DNA of 40,212 nt from NCBI GenBank assembly GCA_038214535.1, contig JBBQRS010000038.1, positions 1-40,212 on the forward strand. Direction: 5' to 3'. Source of the stretch: JBBQRS01 sp038214535 (GTDB lineage Bacteria > Chloroflexota > Anaerolineae > CG2-30-64-16). This document shows, piece after piece, positions 22,758 through 31,554 of the stretch (positions are counted from its first letter, which is position 1; every line of letters begins with the position of its first letter). The notes under the pieces are model-generated. The model did not search any database. It saw only the letters and a program-made list of their open reading frames with translations, and was not told the DNA's origin. Made by a program: the position numbers and the translations under genes.

Positions 22758-24929
22758 ATGTCCTCTGAATACGCCATCACCCTGTCCAAATTCCAGTTGG
22801 GTGACATACTCGTCGAGTACCTGCTGGCGACGGAATCTCAGTCGGTTGGATTGCGTATGTACCCGGCTGTTATGGCGGACTACCTGGTCCCGCGCCGCGA
22901 GTTTCTCCGTACCCACGAGGCGCGCTTGCTACCCGCGGGCGCGCCGCCGATGCGCGCCTGGCGGGTCGAGTCACTGATTCAGGTCAAACTGGTAGGCGAC
23001 CCAGTAAGTGGGTATAGCCAGGGCTTGACCATGCGCAACAGCGATACCGTGTCCAGTCTGCGTTATGCCGGGCAGGAAGTGCTTACGGGTGAAGGGGACA
23101 CTGAAATCGTGACTACTCTGCGCTCCAGCCGCGGCTATGCGTGTGAACACCATCTGCGTTACCATGATGGCGACGGAGCGCTGACCCTTCACACCGTATT
23201 TAGAAATGAGGGGCAGGAGACGTTGCCCTTGGAATTGCTCGCCAGTTTCTCACTTTCCGGGCTGACGCTATTTGCAGAGGATGACGCGCCCAACCGGCTC
23301 TATCTGCATCGCTTTCGTAGTTATTGGAGCGCTGAGGGACGGCATACATGTCAGTCTGTAGAGGACCTTGGTCTTGAGCGTTCATGGGGTACACATGCGA
23401 TCCGGGCGGAGCGCTTCGGGCAAGTCGGTTCACTGCCGGTGAGCGGCTACTTCCCGTTCGTGGGCGTGGAAGATCGTGAAGCCGGTGTCTTCTGGGGCGC
23501 GCAATTGGCCTGGGCCGGGTCATGGCAGATGGAAGCGTATCGGCGCGATGACCAGTTATGTATTTCGGGTGGGCTGGCGGACCGGGAATTTGGTCACTGG
23601 ATCAAGGATGTGACTCCGGGTAAGTCATTTGTATCTCCTCCGACATATGTGTCAACCGCCGCAGGCGATCTGGATGACCTGTGCCAACGCCTGACTGCTA
23701 TGCAACTGCGCGCTGCTGAGCAAGCGCCGGTAAGCGAAAGATCCCTGCCGGTGCTGGCGAACGAATATTGCACGACCTGGGGTAACCCTGAACACGAACG
23801 CATGGTTGAGTTGGCCGAGCGGCTGGAGGGTTCAGAGGTGAAATATTTCGTGATTGACGCCGGTTGGTATCGCGATGACTCTAGCGGTTGGGCGACTACC
23901 CAGGGGGAATGGACGCCCAATCGAAACCTCTTTCCCGATGGGATTGTCGCCACTGCGGCTGCGATCCGCGCGCGGGGACTCATCCCCGGCATCTGGTTTG
24001 AATTCGAGGTGGTGGGCGGCCAATCGCCGCTGTTTACCACAATGACCGAGCATTTTCTCAAGCGCGATGGGATCCTCGTCACGGCGGGACAGCGTCATTT
24101 CTGGGACTTCCGTGACCCGTGGGTGCGCGAGTACTTGCGGGAGAAGGTGATTAACTTTTTGCGCGATTCCGGTTTCGGCTACATCAAGGTGGATTACAAC
24201 GAAACCATCGGTATCGGTGTGGATGGCGCCGAATCCTTCGGTGAAGGTCTACGGCAGCACATTTTGGGCGTGCAGGATTTCTTTCGCGAGATGCGTCGAG
24301 AAATCCCTGATCTGGTGATCGAAGTCTGCGCATCGGGCGGGCAGCGATTGGAACCTTCAATGTTGGGGCTGGCCAGCATGGGCTCCTTCTCGGACGCGCA
24401 CGAGTCGCTGGAAATCCCGATTATTGCGGCTAACCTGCATCGCGTAATTCTTCCGCGGCAATCTCAGATTTGGGCGGTTCTGCATGCCGGCGACACGATG
24501 GGGCGGCTGGCTTATTCGCTGACGGCGGGGTTCCTGGGCCGGTTGTGTCTTTCCGGCGAGCTTGATCAACTCAACGAGGAACAATGGGCGTTGGTGCAGG
24601 AAGCGATTCGTTTCTACGCACAGGTTGCGCCCGTCATCGCGCACGGCAAGAGTCGCCTCGATCAGCAAATTGGCGCGGCCTGGCGTCATCCCCAGGGGGC
24701 GCAGGCGGTGGTGCGCGTCTCTGATGATAATCTCCAGGCCCTGGTAGTCGCCCACACGTTTGCCGCGCCGCTGCCGTCTAAAATCACGGTTGTGCTGCCG
24801 GCAGGGAACTGGCAGCTTGCCGGGTTATTCCCTCAAACTTCTGCTGCACCCGAAATCAGCGCCAACCGGTTACAGATCGAACCGATGGGAGAGTTCGAGG
24901 GCCGAGTGGTGCATTTGATCCGTAGCTAA
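22758..24929 (+). CDS. GH36 alpha-galactosidase
   Basis: A 723-residue clan GH-D enzyme: N-terminal beta-supersandwich (1-320), TIM barrel (about 335-640) and C-terminal Greek-key domain. The nucleophile is D479 (YIKVDYNE) and the acid/base D546 (FSDAHES, a variant of the usual SDNTDA). FVIDAGWYRDD and WFEFEVVG are further barrel motifs. It removes terminal alpha-D-galactose from oligosaccharides such as raffinose, galactomannan or pectin fragments. No signal peptide. It is 63 bases after GH95, with AGGAGA ten bases before the ATG, and a strong hairpin at 24948-24984 closes the unit. Confidence 0.9.
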   Translation: MSSEYAITLSKFQLGDILVEYLLATESQSVGLRMYPAVMADYLVPRREFLRTHEARLLPAGAPPMRAWRVESLIQVKLVGDPVSGYSQGLTMRNSDTVSSLRYAGQEVLTGEGDTEIVTTLRSSRGYACEHHLRYHDGDGALTLHTVFRNEGQETLPLELLASFSLSGLTLFAEDDAPNRLYLHRFRSYWSAEGRHTCQSVEDLGLERSWGTHAIRAERFGQVGSLPVSGYFPFVGVEDREAGVFWGAQLAWAGSWQMEAYRRDDQLCISGGLADREFGHWIKDVTPGKSFVSPPTYVSTAAGDLDDLCQRLTAMQLRAAEQAPVSERSLPVLANEYCTTWGNPEHERMVELAERLEGSEVKYFVIDAGWYRDDSSGWATTQGEWTPNRNLFPDGIVATAAAIRARGLIPGIWFEFEVVGGQSPLFTTMTEHFLKRDGILVTAGQRHFWDFRDPWVREYLREKVINFLRDSGFGYIKVDYNETIGIGVDGAESFGEGLRQHILGVQDFFREMRREIPDLVIEVCASGGQRLEPSMLGLASMGSFSDAHESLEIPIIAANLHRVILPRQSQIWAVLHAGDTMGRLAYSLTAGFLGRLCLSGELDQLNEEQWALVQEAIRFYAQVAPVIAHGKSRLDQQIGAAWRHPQGAQAVVRVSDDNLQALVVAHTFAAPLPSKITVVLPAGNWQLAGLFPQTSAAPEISANRLQIEPMGEFEGRVVHLIRS

Positions 24930-24947
24930 CGCACGATTGCAGGGAAA

Positions 24948-24984
24948 CGCGTTGGGGTGGCTTCCTCGGGGCCGCCCCAACGCG
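24948..24984 (+). terminator. Terminator-like hairpin after GH36
   Basis: CGCGTTGGGGTGGC (24948-24961) pairs with GCCGCCCCAACGCG (24971-24984) over 14 positions with one G-U, loop nine bases. The tail AGCATTCTATTGTTTG is U-rich but interrupted. It lies 19 bases after the GH36 stop. Confidence 0.6.
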
Positions 24985-25080
24985 AGCATTCTATTGTTTG
25001 ACAACATCAGACTCGTAGTGAATAATTCTGCCACTTTAGATCATCTCCCGTTCCTCCTGCTCGCGAAGGAAGTCAGACAA

Positions 25081-25898
25081 TTGACCTCGATTGAACCTGC
25101 AACAAGTGATATGGAGTCTGCCGCCCGCGTCGCCGCGATGGAGCGCGCGGACGCAGAGCCATCCGCGCGATTGCAGTTTCGGGCGCGCATCCGCCGCACA
25201 TGGACGAACCCGCGCCGCATCATCCCGATCCTCGTCCTCGGCTTTGCCGTGGCTTTCAACCTGTGGAGCCTGCTCCCTGAGGCGACGATTGCCGCGCCCT
25301 CGCTCAACGATTACGTCCTCCACCTCCTGAACCTGAGCGGCACGGTCGCCGCGCTGCGCTCCGGGCAAAACGCTACCGATTTCTGGCTCGCGCCCGTTTC
25401 CCTCGGTTACCCGCTGTTTCACTACTACCAGAGTTTGCCTTCGCTGCTGCGGCGCTTGTCCTGCGCTTCGCCGGCGCGCCGGCGGATGCGATGCGGCCCG
25501 CCGCCGCCGTGCTGAACTGGATCACCTATCTCCTCCTCAGCTTCTTCCCGCTCGCGATCTATTGGTCCATGCGGCGTTTCGGGTTCGACCGCCTGAGCGC
25601 GGCGTTCGCCGAGCTGGCCTCCTGCCTGATTGCCACTGACGGCCTGTGTGGCTTCGATCTGGGCAGTTACATCTGGCGGGGCTACGGGCTGTATACCCAA
25701 CTGTGGGCGATGGTGTTGCTGCCGATGGCGCTGGCCCAATGCTATGCGGCGCTCAAGACGGGCCGGGGCTACTTCCTCGCCGTCCTGCTGCTCAGCGCCA
25801 CCCTGCTCTCGCATACGGTGCTGGGTTACGTTGCGCTCGTCTCGCTGGTCATGCTCGCCCTCCTGATCGCCGTGGATGGCCGCAAGCGCGGCCTCGTG
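25081..25898 (+). pseudogene. Broken polytopic membrane protein (glycosyltransferase-C-like), frameshifted and truncated
   Basis: Two reading frames carry one protein. The first (from TTG 25081, preceded by GAAGGAAG, or ATG 25111) has a cytoplasmic tail, a membrane segment (IIPILVLGFAVAFNLWSLLP) and SLNDYVLHLLNLSG...PLFHYYQS. At about 25436 the protein continues in the next frame (AFAAAALVLRFAG, VLNWITYLLLSFFPLAIYWS, FDLGSYIWRGYGLYTQLWAM, several more helices), consistent with loss of one T. The pattern resembles large integral-membrane proteins of the PTPS-related/YfhO-like type, which have ten or more helices. Homology stops near 25898, where the antisense strand becomes the helicase; the remaining frame to 25982 is not its own. 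Both the frameshift and the missing 3' half make it nonfunctional as written. Exact family uncertain. Confidence 0.65.
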
Positions 25899-27292
25899 TC
25901 GGGGCGCGGTGACCTCACCGGCCACCATCTTCTGCCGGCGCCGGAAGAAGTATTGATCGTGCCGCTTCCGGTCGAGCAATAGGCCATCACCAGGGCGGGC
26001 TGCCCCGCGCGGCCGGCGCGGCCGCTCTGCTGCGCATAGTTGGCCGGCGTGGGCGGCACATTGCGCAGATGCACGGCGCTGAGGTCGCGGATATCCACGC
26101 CGAGCTCCATGGTCGGCGAGCAAAAGAGCGACGCCAGCTTGCCTTCGCGGAAATCCTCCTCGCGCTGCCGACGCGCTTCAGATCGCACCTGGGCGGTATG
26201 GGCCTCGCCGCGCATGTCGCGGAGCAGGGGGGCTGCATTGCGATAGAACTCGCTGAAGAAGCGGTTGGCCTTTTGTTCGACCGCCGCGTACGTCTCGCTG
26301 CGTCCGAGATAACGGCGCAGCGGGTTGACCGCCGGTGTGCCGTTCCCCGGTCGCCATACCAGGGCGTTGGCCCGCAACCGCAGGCCGCGCGGGATGACGC
26401 GCCGCAGCGTCTCCTCGACGACATTCGCTGCCTCTACGGACACCCCGAAGAACTTGCCGGCGAAATCGGCGACCGCTTCGCGGCGCTCCCCTTCTGATTC
26501 CGCGCTCACCATCGTCGCGCTGGTGCCGATGCAAATCAGCTTGGGGTTGCTGCTGCGTTCCCGCAAACGCCGAATCAGTAGCGCCACGTCGGCGCCCTGC
26601 CGCCCTCGGTAGGTGTGCAATTCATCCATCACGAGGAAGCGCAGCGCAGAGGTGGCCCGGTCAATGAAGTGGCGCTCGCGCGGGCGTACCAGCATCAGCT
26701 CCAGCATCACGTAGTTGGTCAGTAGGATGTGTGGCGGGTCCTGACGGAGGGCGAGCTTCTCATTCTCCGATTCCTGACCGGTGTACTTGCCGAAACGCAC
26801 CGGCATTGCCTTGCCCATGCGCGCCTGGTAACCGTCCGCGAGTTGGCGCAGCGCGTCCTCTTGCGAATTGACCAGAGCATTCATCGGATAGACCACGATG
26901 GCCGACACCTGGTTTTGGGCGGGATTGTCGCGCAGGACGGCGTCAAAGATGGGTAGGAAATAGGTGAGCGTCTTTCCTGAGCCCGTGCCGCTGGTCACGA
27001 CGAAATTCTGGCCCGCCAGGCCCTTGTGGATTGCTTCTTCCTGGTACTGATAGAGTCGAAACGAAGCGCCGGCGTGATCCCGAAAGATATCGGCGCAGCC
27101 ACTGTGCAAGACGCCCGTCGCCGCCGGCGCATAAGCGGGGTTGAGTTGCAGTAACGCATCGGGCCACAGCGTGCGCTTTTTCGCGATTTCCTCTTCGACG
27201 AACGCCCGGATGGTGTCATCGGCAATCGAGAAGAAGCTCTGGACGTACTCACTGTATTGCTTGAGGACGTTGTCGCGGATGTCAAAAACGCC
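25899..27292 (-). pseudogene. Truncated DEAD/DEAH helicase, 3'-deleted and frameshifted
   Basis: The N-terminal part of a large superfamily-2 helicase. Walker A is TSGTGSGKT, motif II VMDELHTYRG, motif III GTSATM, motif VI QQSGRAGRAG. The start MGVFDIRDNVLKQYSEYVQSF and the loop TNYVMLELMLVRPRE fit the 1,500-2,000-residue helicases with a C-terminal DUF1998 domain, found in defence systems and as stand-alone repair helicases. After YCSTGS the frame shifts at about 25962 (one base lost) and resumes as HDQYFFRRRQKMVAGEV, ending near 25899; the downstream two-thirds, including DUF1998, is absent. The start at 27292 follows GAGAGG by 12 bases. As written it cannot be a complete enzyme. No partner defence genes are visible beside it. 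Confidence 0.75.
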
Positions 27293-27344
27293 CATGAGTT
27301 GACTGACCTCTCTGGAAGGAAAGGCATTGCACAAAAAGGAAAGC

Positions 27345-27371
27345 CGCGGCCCCCTGGGACGAGGGCCCGCG
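27345..27371 (-). terminator. GC-rich hairpin with U-rich tail in the helicase leader
   Basis: 27363-27371 pairs with 27345-27353 (CGCGG then three more pairs after one mismatch). On the minus strand it is followed by GCTTTCCTTTTTG. It lies between a good minus-strand promoter and the helicase ATG, so it could be an attenuator, or the end of a short separate RNA. Confidence 0.4.
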
Positions 27372-27498
27372 ACCTCATTTGTTCGGCAAGAACTGAAGTG
27401 CTAACCTGAGGGCAGCGATGTCTGGACCCTGGGACGGACAGGAGTCGGGTGCAAGCCGATCAGTTGACACTGGCCGGCGCCATTTCTGAATGATGTTG

Positions 27499-27527
27499 AT
27501 TATACTGGGATAAGCACAAGTTCGCAA
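27499..27527 (-). promoter_or_regulatory. Predicted minus-strand promoter upstream of the helicase
   Basis: TTGCGA (27527-27522) and a perfect TATAAT (27504-27499) spaced 17 bases. Transcription would start near 27491, giving a leader of about 200 bases to the helicase ATG. The stretch 27528-27749 upstream holds no gene or structure I can support. Confidence 0.6.
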
Positions 27528-27749
27528 GAGCGCGCGCAGTCGAGACCGTCCCCGTTGCCGGCTGAGACCGCTGCCTCATTCTATCATGATGAGGGGGCGC
27601 GTTGTTGTCTCTGCGTATGGTGCTGCCCGGTGGGGAGACGCCCCGGCCCTGCGCCGCGAGGGGTGCGCTTCGACGATAGGCTCAGGTCGCCGACTCGGGC
27701 GATGATGCGCTTGTAGTCTGTCATCTGTGGCCTTAGGGCCTTAACGGAA

Positions 27750-27787
27750 GACCTCACGGGTAGCCTTTTTTGACTACCCGTGAGGTC
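27750..27787. terminator. Perfect 14-bp hairpin beside tRNA-Val
   Basis: GACCTCACGGGTAG (27750-27763) and CTACCCGTGAGGTC (27774-27787) pair perfectly; the 10-base loop contains TTTTTT on the plus strand. It lies seven bases beyond the 3' end of the tRNA and may help end its transcript or guide 3' processing. Its arm shares GACCTCACGG with the tRNA itself (27818-27827). Confidence 0.55.
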
Positions 27788-27793
27788 AAATAT

Positions 27794-27866
<73 letters not shown>

Positions 27867-28001
27867 TGAACGAGGGAGATTATAACAGGATGTGCGTCGT
27901 GATGCAAACTCGACGCGGGCACTGTGTTGTCGCCCACGCGCCCCGCGGAGTGCGCAACCACCGATTCGCCCACCCCGGGGGGTATTAAGTGCGGTGAAAC
28001 G

Positions 28002-29432
28002 CTATTGCGCGTTCGGATCGTACTTACACTTCGCGCCCTTGATGCCGTTGAAGTAGATGCACAACTCGACATAACCGGGGCGCAGGTAGAGATCGGGATA
28101 CCCCGGCCCCAGGACAGACCACCAGTACTGCTCGTCTTCCTTGGTCCATTCCACATCCGGCATGTAGATCACCGTCATCAGCCCGATCCACGGTTGCCAG
28201 TTCTGCCTCGCCCATTCGTAGGCGCGCACCAGATACTTGCCGCGCGTCGCCTCGTCAATCCCCGCGCCGGCGCCGTGCCAGTAGTAGGGGCTTTCCGGGC
28301 GCTTATCGGTGCTCCACCCGAACTCCAGCACGGCGATCCGCTTGTTGGCGTCGCCGTTCGCTTCCATCACGCGCCGGATGTCTTCGACGCGCCGGAAGGT
28401 GAAGAAGCGCTCGCCGCCGTATAGTTCTTCGTTGGCGGCCGCTTCGTCCGGGCTGACCTCGGGCGGGGCGGCGAAACCGGCGGCGTGCGCCCCAAGCATG
28501 TCAAAGTAGCCGTTGCTGTTGCCGCCCATCGCCTGGTACATCAGCTCGTAGAACCTGACGTCCGGCATGGCGACATCGTTGTCCGTGCCGGTGGGGGCCA
28601 TCCCCGCCGTGATCACGATCGCGTTCGGGTCGGCAGACTTGATCGCCCCATACGTCTGGCGCAGCATCTGCGCGTAACCCGCCGGGTCGGGCCGCTTGTT
28701 GCCCCATTCGCGCCCCAGGTTCGGCTCATTCCACACCTGATACGCTGCGATGCGCCCCTTATAGCGGGTCGCGACGGCCTTGGCGAAGTCCGCGAAATGG
28801 CCGGCGTTCTCCGGTGCGTTGCCCGCCCAGAATGGGCGATCCGGGTCCTGGCTTAACCGCACCACGAGCTTCAACCCGTGCGCGGCCGCCTGTTCCACCA
28901 CCCGGTCGGCGGACGTCCAGTCGTACTGGCCGTTGCCCGCGCCTTCGATGTCTTGCCATGAGAAGAGTTGCTTCACCCAGGTGAAGCCCGCATCCTGGAT
29001 CAATTGCAGATCGCGGTCTGCCACTTCGGGCTTCCACCAGAGGAAGGCCTGCACACCGAAATCGGGCGACGCCATGCTGCCGCCGGTTGCGGGCCGCGCG
29101 GCCGGTTTCGCCGTTGGTTTCGCTGCTGGCGCGGTAGCTGTCGGTTCTGCGGTCGGGCCGGCCGCGGCTTCCGTGGGTGCAGGCGTATCGGTTTGCGCGG
29201 GCGTTTCCGTCGCCGGCGGCTCTGTCGGCGCGATCAGCGTCGCCGTCGGCTCCGGCGTGTTCGTCGGTACGGCGGTCGGCGCTTTCGGCGTCTTGGTTGG
29301 CGTCGGCGTTGCGCCCACGCCGGCCGAGGCGCAACCGCCCAGCAGCGGCCCGACCGCGATCAACGCCGCGAGGAGCAACCAGGGCGCGATCCTCGCGTTT
29401 CTCGCGTGCAAAGTCATCCCGCGTTTACTCAT
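28002..29432 (-). CDS. Lipoprotein with a clan-A-like glycoside hydrolase domain
   Basis: A 476-residue surface lipoprotein. Signal sequence and lipobox LLGGC place the lipidated Cys at 34; residues 38-118 form a Thr/Pro/Ala spacer (TPTPTKTPK...), then a TIM-barrel hydrolase (about 122-476). The acid/base is E236 (YQVWNEPN) and the nucleophile E370 (VLEFGWS), the two-glutamate pattern of GH5/GH39-type clan A enzymes. Its substrate is unknown. It lies 36 bases after the SH3b-hydrolase gene and is the last of four same-strand genes for secreted proteins. GGAG lies eleven bases before the ATG. Unlike its neighbours it lacks an SH3b module. Confidence 0.8.
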   Translation of the reverse strand: MSKRGMTLHARNARIAPWLLLAALIAVGPLLGGCASAGVGATPTPTKTPKAPTAVPTNTPEPTATLIAPTEPPATETPAQTDTPAPTEAAAGPTAEPTATAPAAKPTAKPAARPATGGSMASPDFGVQAFLWWKPEVADRDLQLIQDAGFTWVKQLFSWQDIEGAGNGQYDWTSADRVVEQAAAHGLKLVVRLSQDPDRPFWAGNAPENAGHFADFAKAVATRYKGRIAAYQVWNEPNLGREWGNKRPDPAGYAQMLRQTYGAIKSADPNAIVITAGMAPTGTDNDVAMPDVRFYELMYQAMGGNSNGYFDMLGAHAAGFAAPPEVSPDEAAANEELYGGERFFTFRRVEDIRRVMEANGDANKRIAVLEFGWSTDKRPESPYYWHGAGAGIDEATRGKYLVRAYEWARQNWQPWIGLMTVIYMPDVEWTKEDEQYWWSVLGPGYPDLYLRPGYVELCIYFNGIKGAKCKYDPNAQ

Positions 29433-29468
29433 AGCTTGTCATCTCCAGGAGTGCTGTTATGCACTCGA

Positions 29469-30866
29469 TTATTTGGACATTCCTGCCAGCGCGCCAAAGG
29501 TCTGTCTGTCTTCGATGCGCCACTGTCCTAACTCGCCCTGCGTATAATTCAGGTTCCACAGGAACGCCGGGCCGACGAAGCCCCAGTTGCGCATCATCTC
29601 ATAAGCGCGCACGGTCCAGGCGGCCTGCTCGTCGGCGCTGTTGTCGTTGGCATACTCATAGCCGCCGTTGCCCGACCAGCCCGACGCCCAGCCGAATTCC
29701 GTGGGCCAGATGCGCTTCTTGCCATCGCCGTACTTGTTCATGATCCCGCGGTAGCCTTCCATTGTCGAGCGGAAGCTCCACGAGTGGTGCGGCGTGTTGC
29801 ACGGCCCGGTGTACATCGCGCCCTGCGACTTGATGAAGTCGCACGCGCCCTGCCAGGTGACATCCGGCGCAACGTTGAAACCGCTGGGGTGCGCGCCGAT
29901 CGCATCGCTGTAATTGCGCAACCCCGCGCGATACATCCGATCCAGATACGTGAAATCATCAATCGCCCACGGCGCCGGTGCGCCCGTCGGCGTGAGTGCG
30001 CCGCTAACCACCACCATTTGTGGGCACGCCGCTTTGATTGACCGATACGCCGCCGCCAAGAGTTGTATGTAGCGGTTCGGATCCAGTGGTTCGTTGCCCC
30101 ATTCGTAGTGCAGATTCTGCTCGTTCCACACCTCGATGGCCTGCACGCGCCCACAATAATGCCCGGCAAACGCACCGACGTAACTCGCATAGGTGGCAGG
30201 GTCGGCGGGCGGCCCCTCGACGCTGAAGTCTGTGTTCGCCGGGCGCGCCCAATTCGGCGCCTTCACGATGCTCACGAGCACATTCAGCCCGTTCCCGTTG
30301 AAATCGTTGATAATATCATCCGGGAAGTTCTTCTCGCCCTGCGTGCCCTCGAAGTCCTTCCACGGCAACTGGAATTTCACCCAGTTGAAGCCAAGCTGGC
30401 GCACCTGCCCGATGGTTCTCCCGCGGTCGACCCCCGGGTCTACCTGGATGCCATATCCAAAGTAGCCCGCGGCGGCCGGCGCGGCGGCAGGCCGTGGCGC
30501 AGCCTTCGGTAACGGAGGGGCGGCCACAATCGGCGCATCCGCCGTGGCCCCGCTGGTCTTCACGAGTTGCCCGAAGATCCAGCCCTGCTTGCCCCCGAAA
30601 TCAATTTGCCACCACGTCGCCTCTTTGTTCTTGCCGGTGACGTCAAACGATTGATCCTTGCGCGCCCGGCCGACAATACTATAAGCCGTGCTGGGGCCGC
30701 CGCGCACGTTCACCGTCGGAGACGTGACGCTGACCTGCCCGCCGCCCGGCGCACTTTCGGGTTCGAGCACGCTGTCAGCGCGGGCGAAAACCGGCGCGGC
30801 GCTCCACATAAGAGCTAAGACGATAACCAACAAAGAAACGATCCCTCGATTGCTACGAGACTTCAT
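29469..30866 (-). CDS. Secreted SH3b plus glycoside-hydrolase-like protein
   Basis: A 465-residue secreted protein: signal peptide (1-30, cleavage near VFARA), SH3b domain (about 46-103, VNVRGGPSTAYSIVGRARKD), Pro/Ala linker (110-133) and a clan-A-like TIM barrel (135-465). The acid/base is E249 (AIEVWNEQN) and the probable nucleophile E390 (WPTEFGW). The barrel is clearly paralogous to the C-terminal barrel of the 31555-34728 protein (shared FNWVKFQLPWKDFEG-type text, NLHYEWGNEPLDPNRY and a closing ALAGM-x-K). SH3b modules usually bind cell-wall peptides, so the enzyme probably stays at the surface. GAGGAG stands four bases before the ATG. Confidence 0.8.
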   Translation of the reverse strand: MKSRSNRGIVSLLVIVLALMWSAAPVFARADSVLEPESAPGGGQVSVTSPTVNVRGGPSTAYSIVGRARKDQSFDVTGKNKEATWWQIDFGGKQGWIFGQLVKTSGATADAPIVAAPPLPKAAPRPAAAPAAAGYFGYGIQVDPGVDRGRTIGQVRQLGFNWVKFQLPWKDFEGTQGEKNFPDDIINDFNGNGLNVLVSIVKAPNWARPANTDFSVEGPPADPATYASYVGAFAGHYCGRVQAIEVWNEQNLHYEWGNEPLDPNRYIQLLAAAYRSIKAACPQMVVVSGALTPTGAPAPWAIDDFTYLDRMYRAGLRNYSDAIGAHPSGFNVAPDVTWQGACDFIKSQGAMYTGPCNTPHHSWSFRSTMEGYRGIMNKYGDGKKRIWPTEFGWASGWSGNGGYEYANDNSADEQAAWTVRAYEMMRNWGFVGPAFLWNLNYTQGELGQWRIEDRQTFGALAGMSK

Positions 30867-30933
30867 TGTTCTCCTCTTCCCCTCTAGGTCCAGGCAGTCG
30901 CGGTAAAAAACTGTCCGGATCGCTCGACTGCCA

Positions 30934-31443
30934 CTACGGCGCGACCGGGACTCCGTCTAATGAACCGGTAAGGTTGACGTATGCCGCAGATAACCAGACC
31001 TGTTGTTCGTTAAAGCAACAAACTTGCAGCCAGGCGCCATTCGCGGTTTTTCCGACGACGTTGAAAGTGTCGCCTGATCGGGCGTTGCCCACGACCGCCG
31101 AATTAACGGCCGGCCCGTCCCGTAGGTTTAGCCCATTGGTCGTCACTTGCGCCACTGCGTCCGGCGCTTCGGGCGTCGCGGTGGCTTCGGGCGTGGCGGT
31201 CGGCGCGTCCGTGGACGTTGGCCCAGGGGTGTTCGTCGGAGCGGATGTATTTGTCGGTACAACGGTCGCCGTGCTCGTCGCGGTGGCCGTCGGCAAGGGT
31301 GTTGCCGTCGGCGGCGTCCACGGCTCGGCTTGCTGACGGCTGTCCCCGGATAGCAGGGGCAGCAACAAGCCGATGAGCGCGGAAAGCACAATCACCGCAA
31401 GCGGAACGGCATACTTCGACAGGCGGTTACTCTCTCGCTGCAT
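30934..31443 (-). CDS. Membrane-anchored SH3b-domain protein
   Basis: A 169-residue protein: N-terminal anchor helix (YAVPLAVIVLSALIGLLLPLL, about residues 10-31), a Thr/Pro/Ala spacer (TATPLPTATATSTATVV...), and a C-terminal bacterial SH3 domain (LNLRDGPAVNSAVVGNARSG, then WLQVCCFNEQQVWLSAAYV). The adjacent CC pair is unusual in this fold. The ATG at 31443 puts the anchor close to the N-terminus; an upstream ATG at 31479 is also in frame, and neither has a well-spaced ribosome site. It presumably binds cell-wall material outside the membrane; there is no catalytic domain. Confidence 0.7.
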   Translation of the reverse strand: MQRESNRLSKYAVPLAVIVLSALIGLLLPLLSGDSRQQAEPWTPPTATPLPTATATSTATVVPTNTSAPTNTPGPTSTDAPTATPEATATPEAPDAVAQVTTNGLNLRDGPAVNSAVVGNARSGDTFNVVGKTANGAWLQVCCFNEQQVWLSAAYVNLTGSLDGVPVAP

Positions 31444-31481
31444 ATAGACGCGTGATCCTTCCGACAAACGATTTTTCAAAT

Positions 31482-31514
31482 ACAGTAGGATCGGTTTGGG
31501 GCCGATCCTACTGT
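31482..31514 (-). terminator. Hairpin after the GH18-like/SH3b/GH gene
   Basis: ACAGTAGGATCGG (31482-31494) and CCGATCCTACTGT (31502-31514) pair perfectly over 13 bases. It lies 41 bases beyond the stop of the large upstream gene; the minus-strand tail is TATTTGAAAAA, a weak U-run. It probably separates that gene from the small SH3b gene. Confidence 0.6.
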
Positions 31515-31554
31515 CGCATAGATCGTGGAATTGCGGTGCTGCTGTTTGGGTAAC

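Noticed and set aside
25899..25982. Continuation of the membrane-protein frame to its stop at 25982
   Set aside because: These bases encode the helicase on the other strand (VAGEVTAPR and HDQYFF), so the tail is not native to the membrane protein.
27400..27480. Possible cobalamin-type riboswitch (GGTGCAAGCC string)
   Set aside because: The surrounding conserved boxes are absent, and the strand is opposite to the gene it would have to control.
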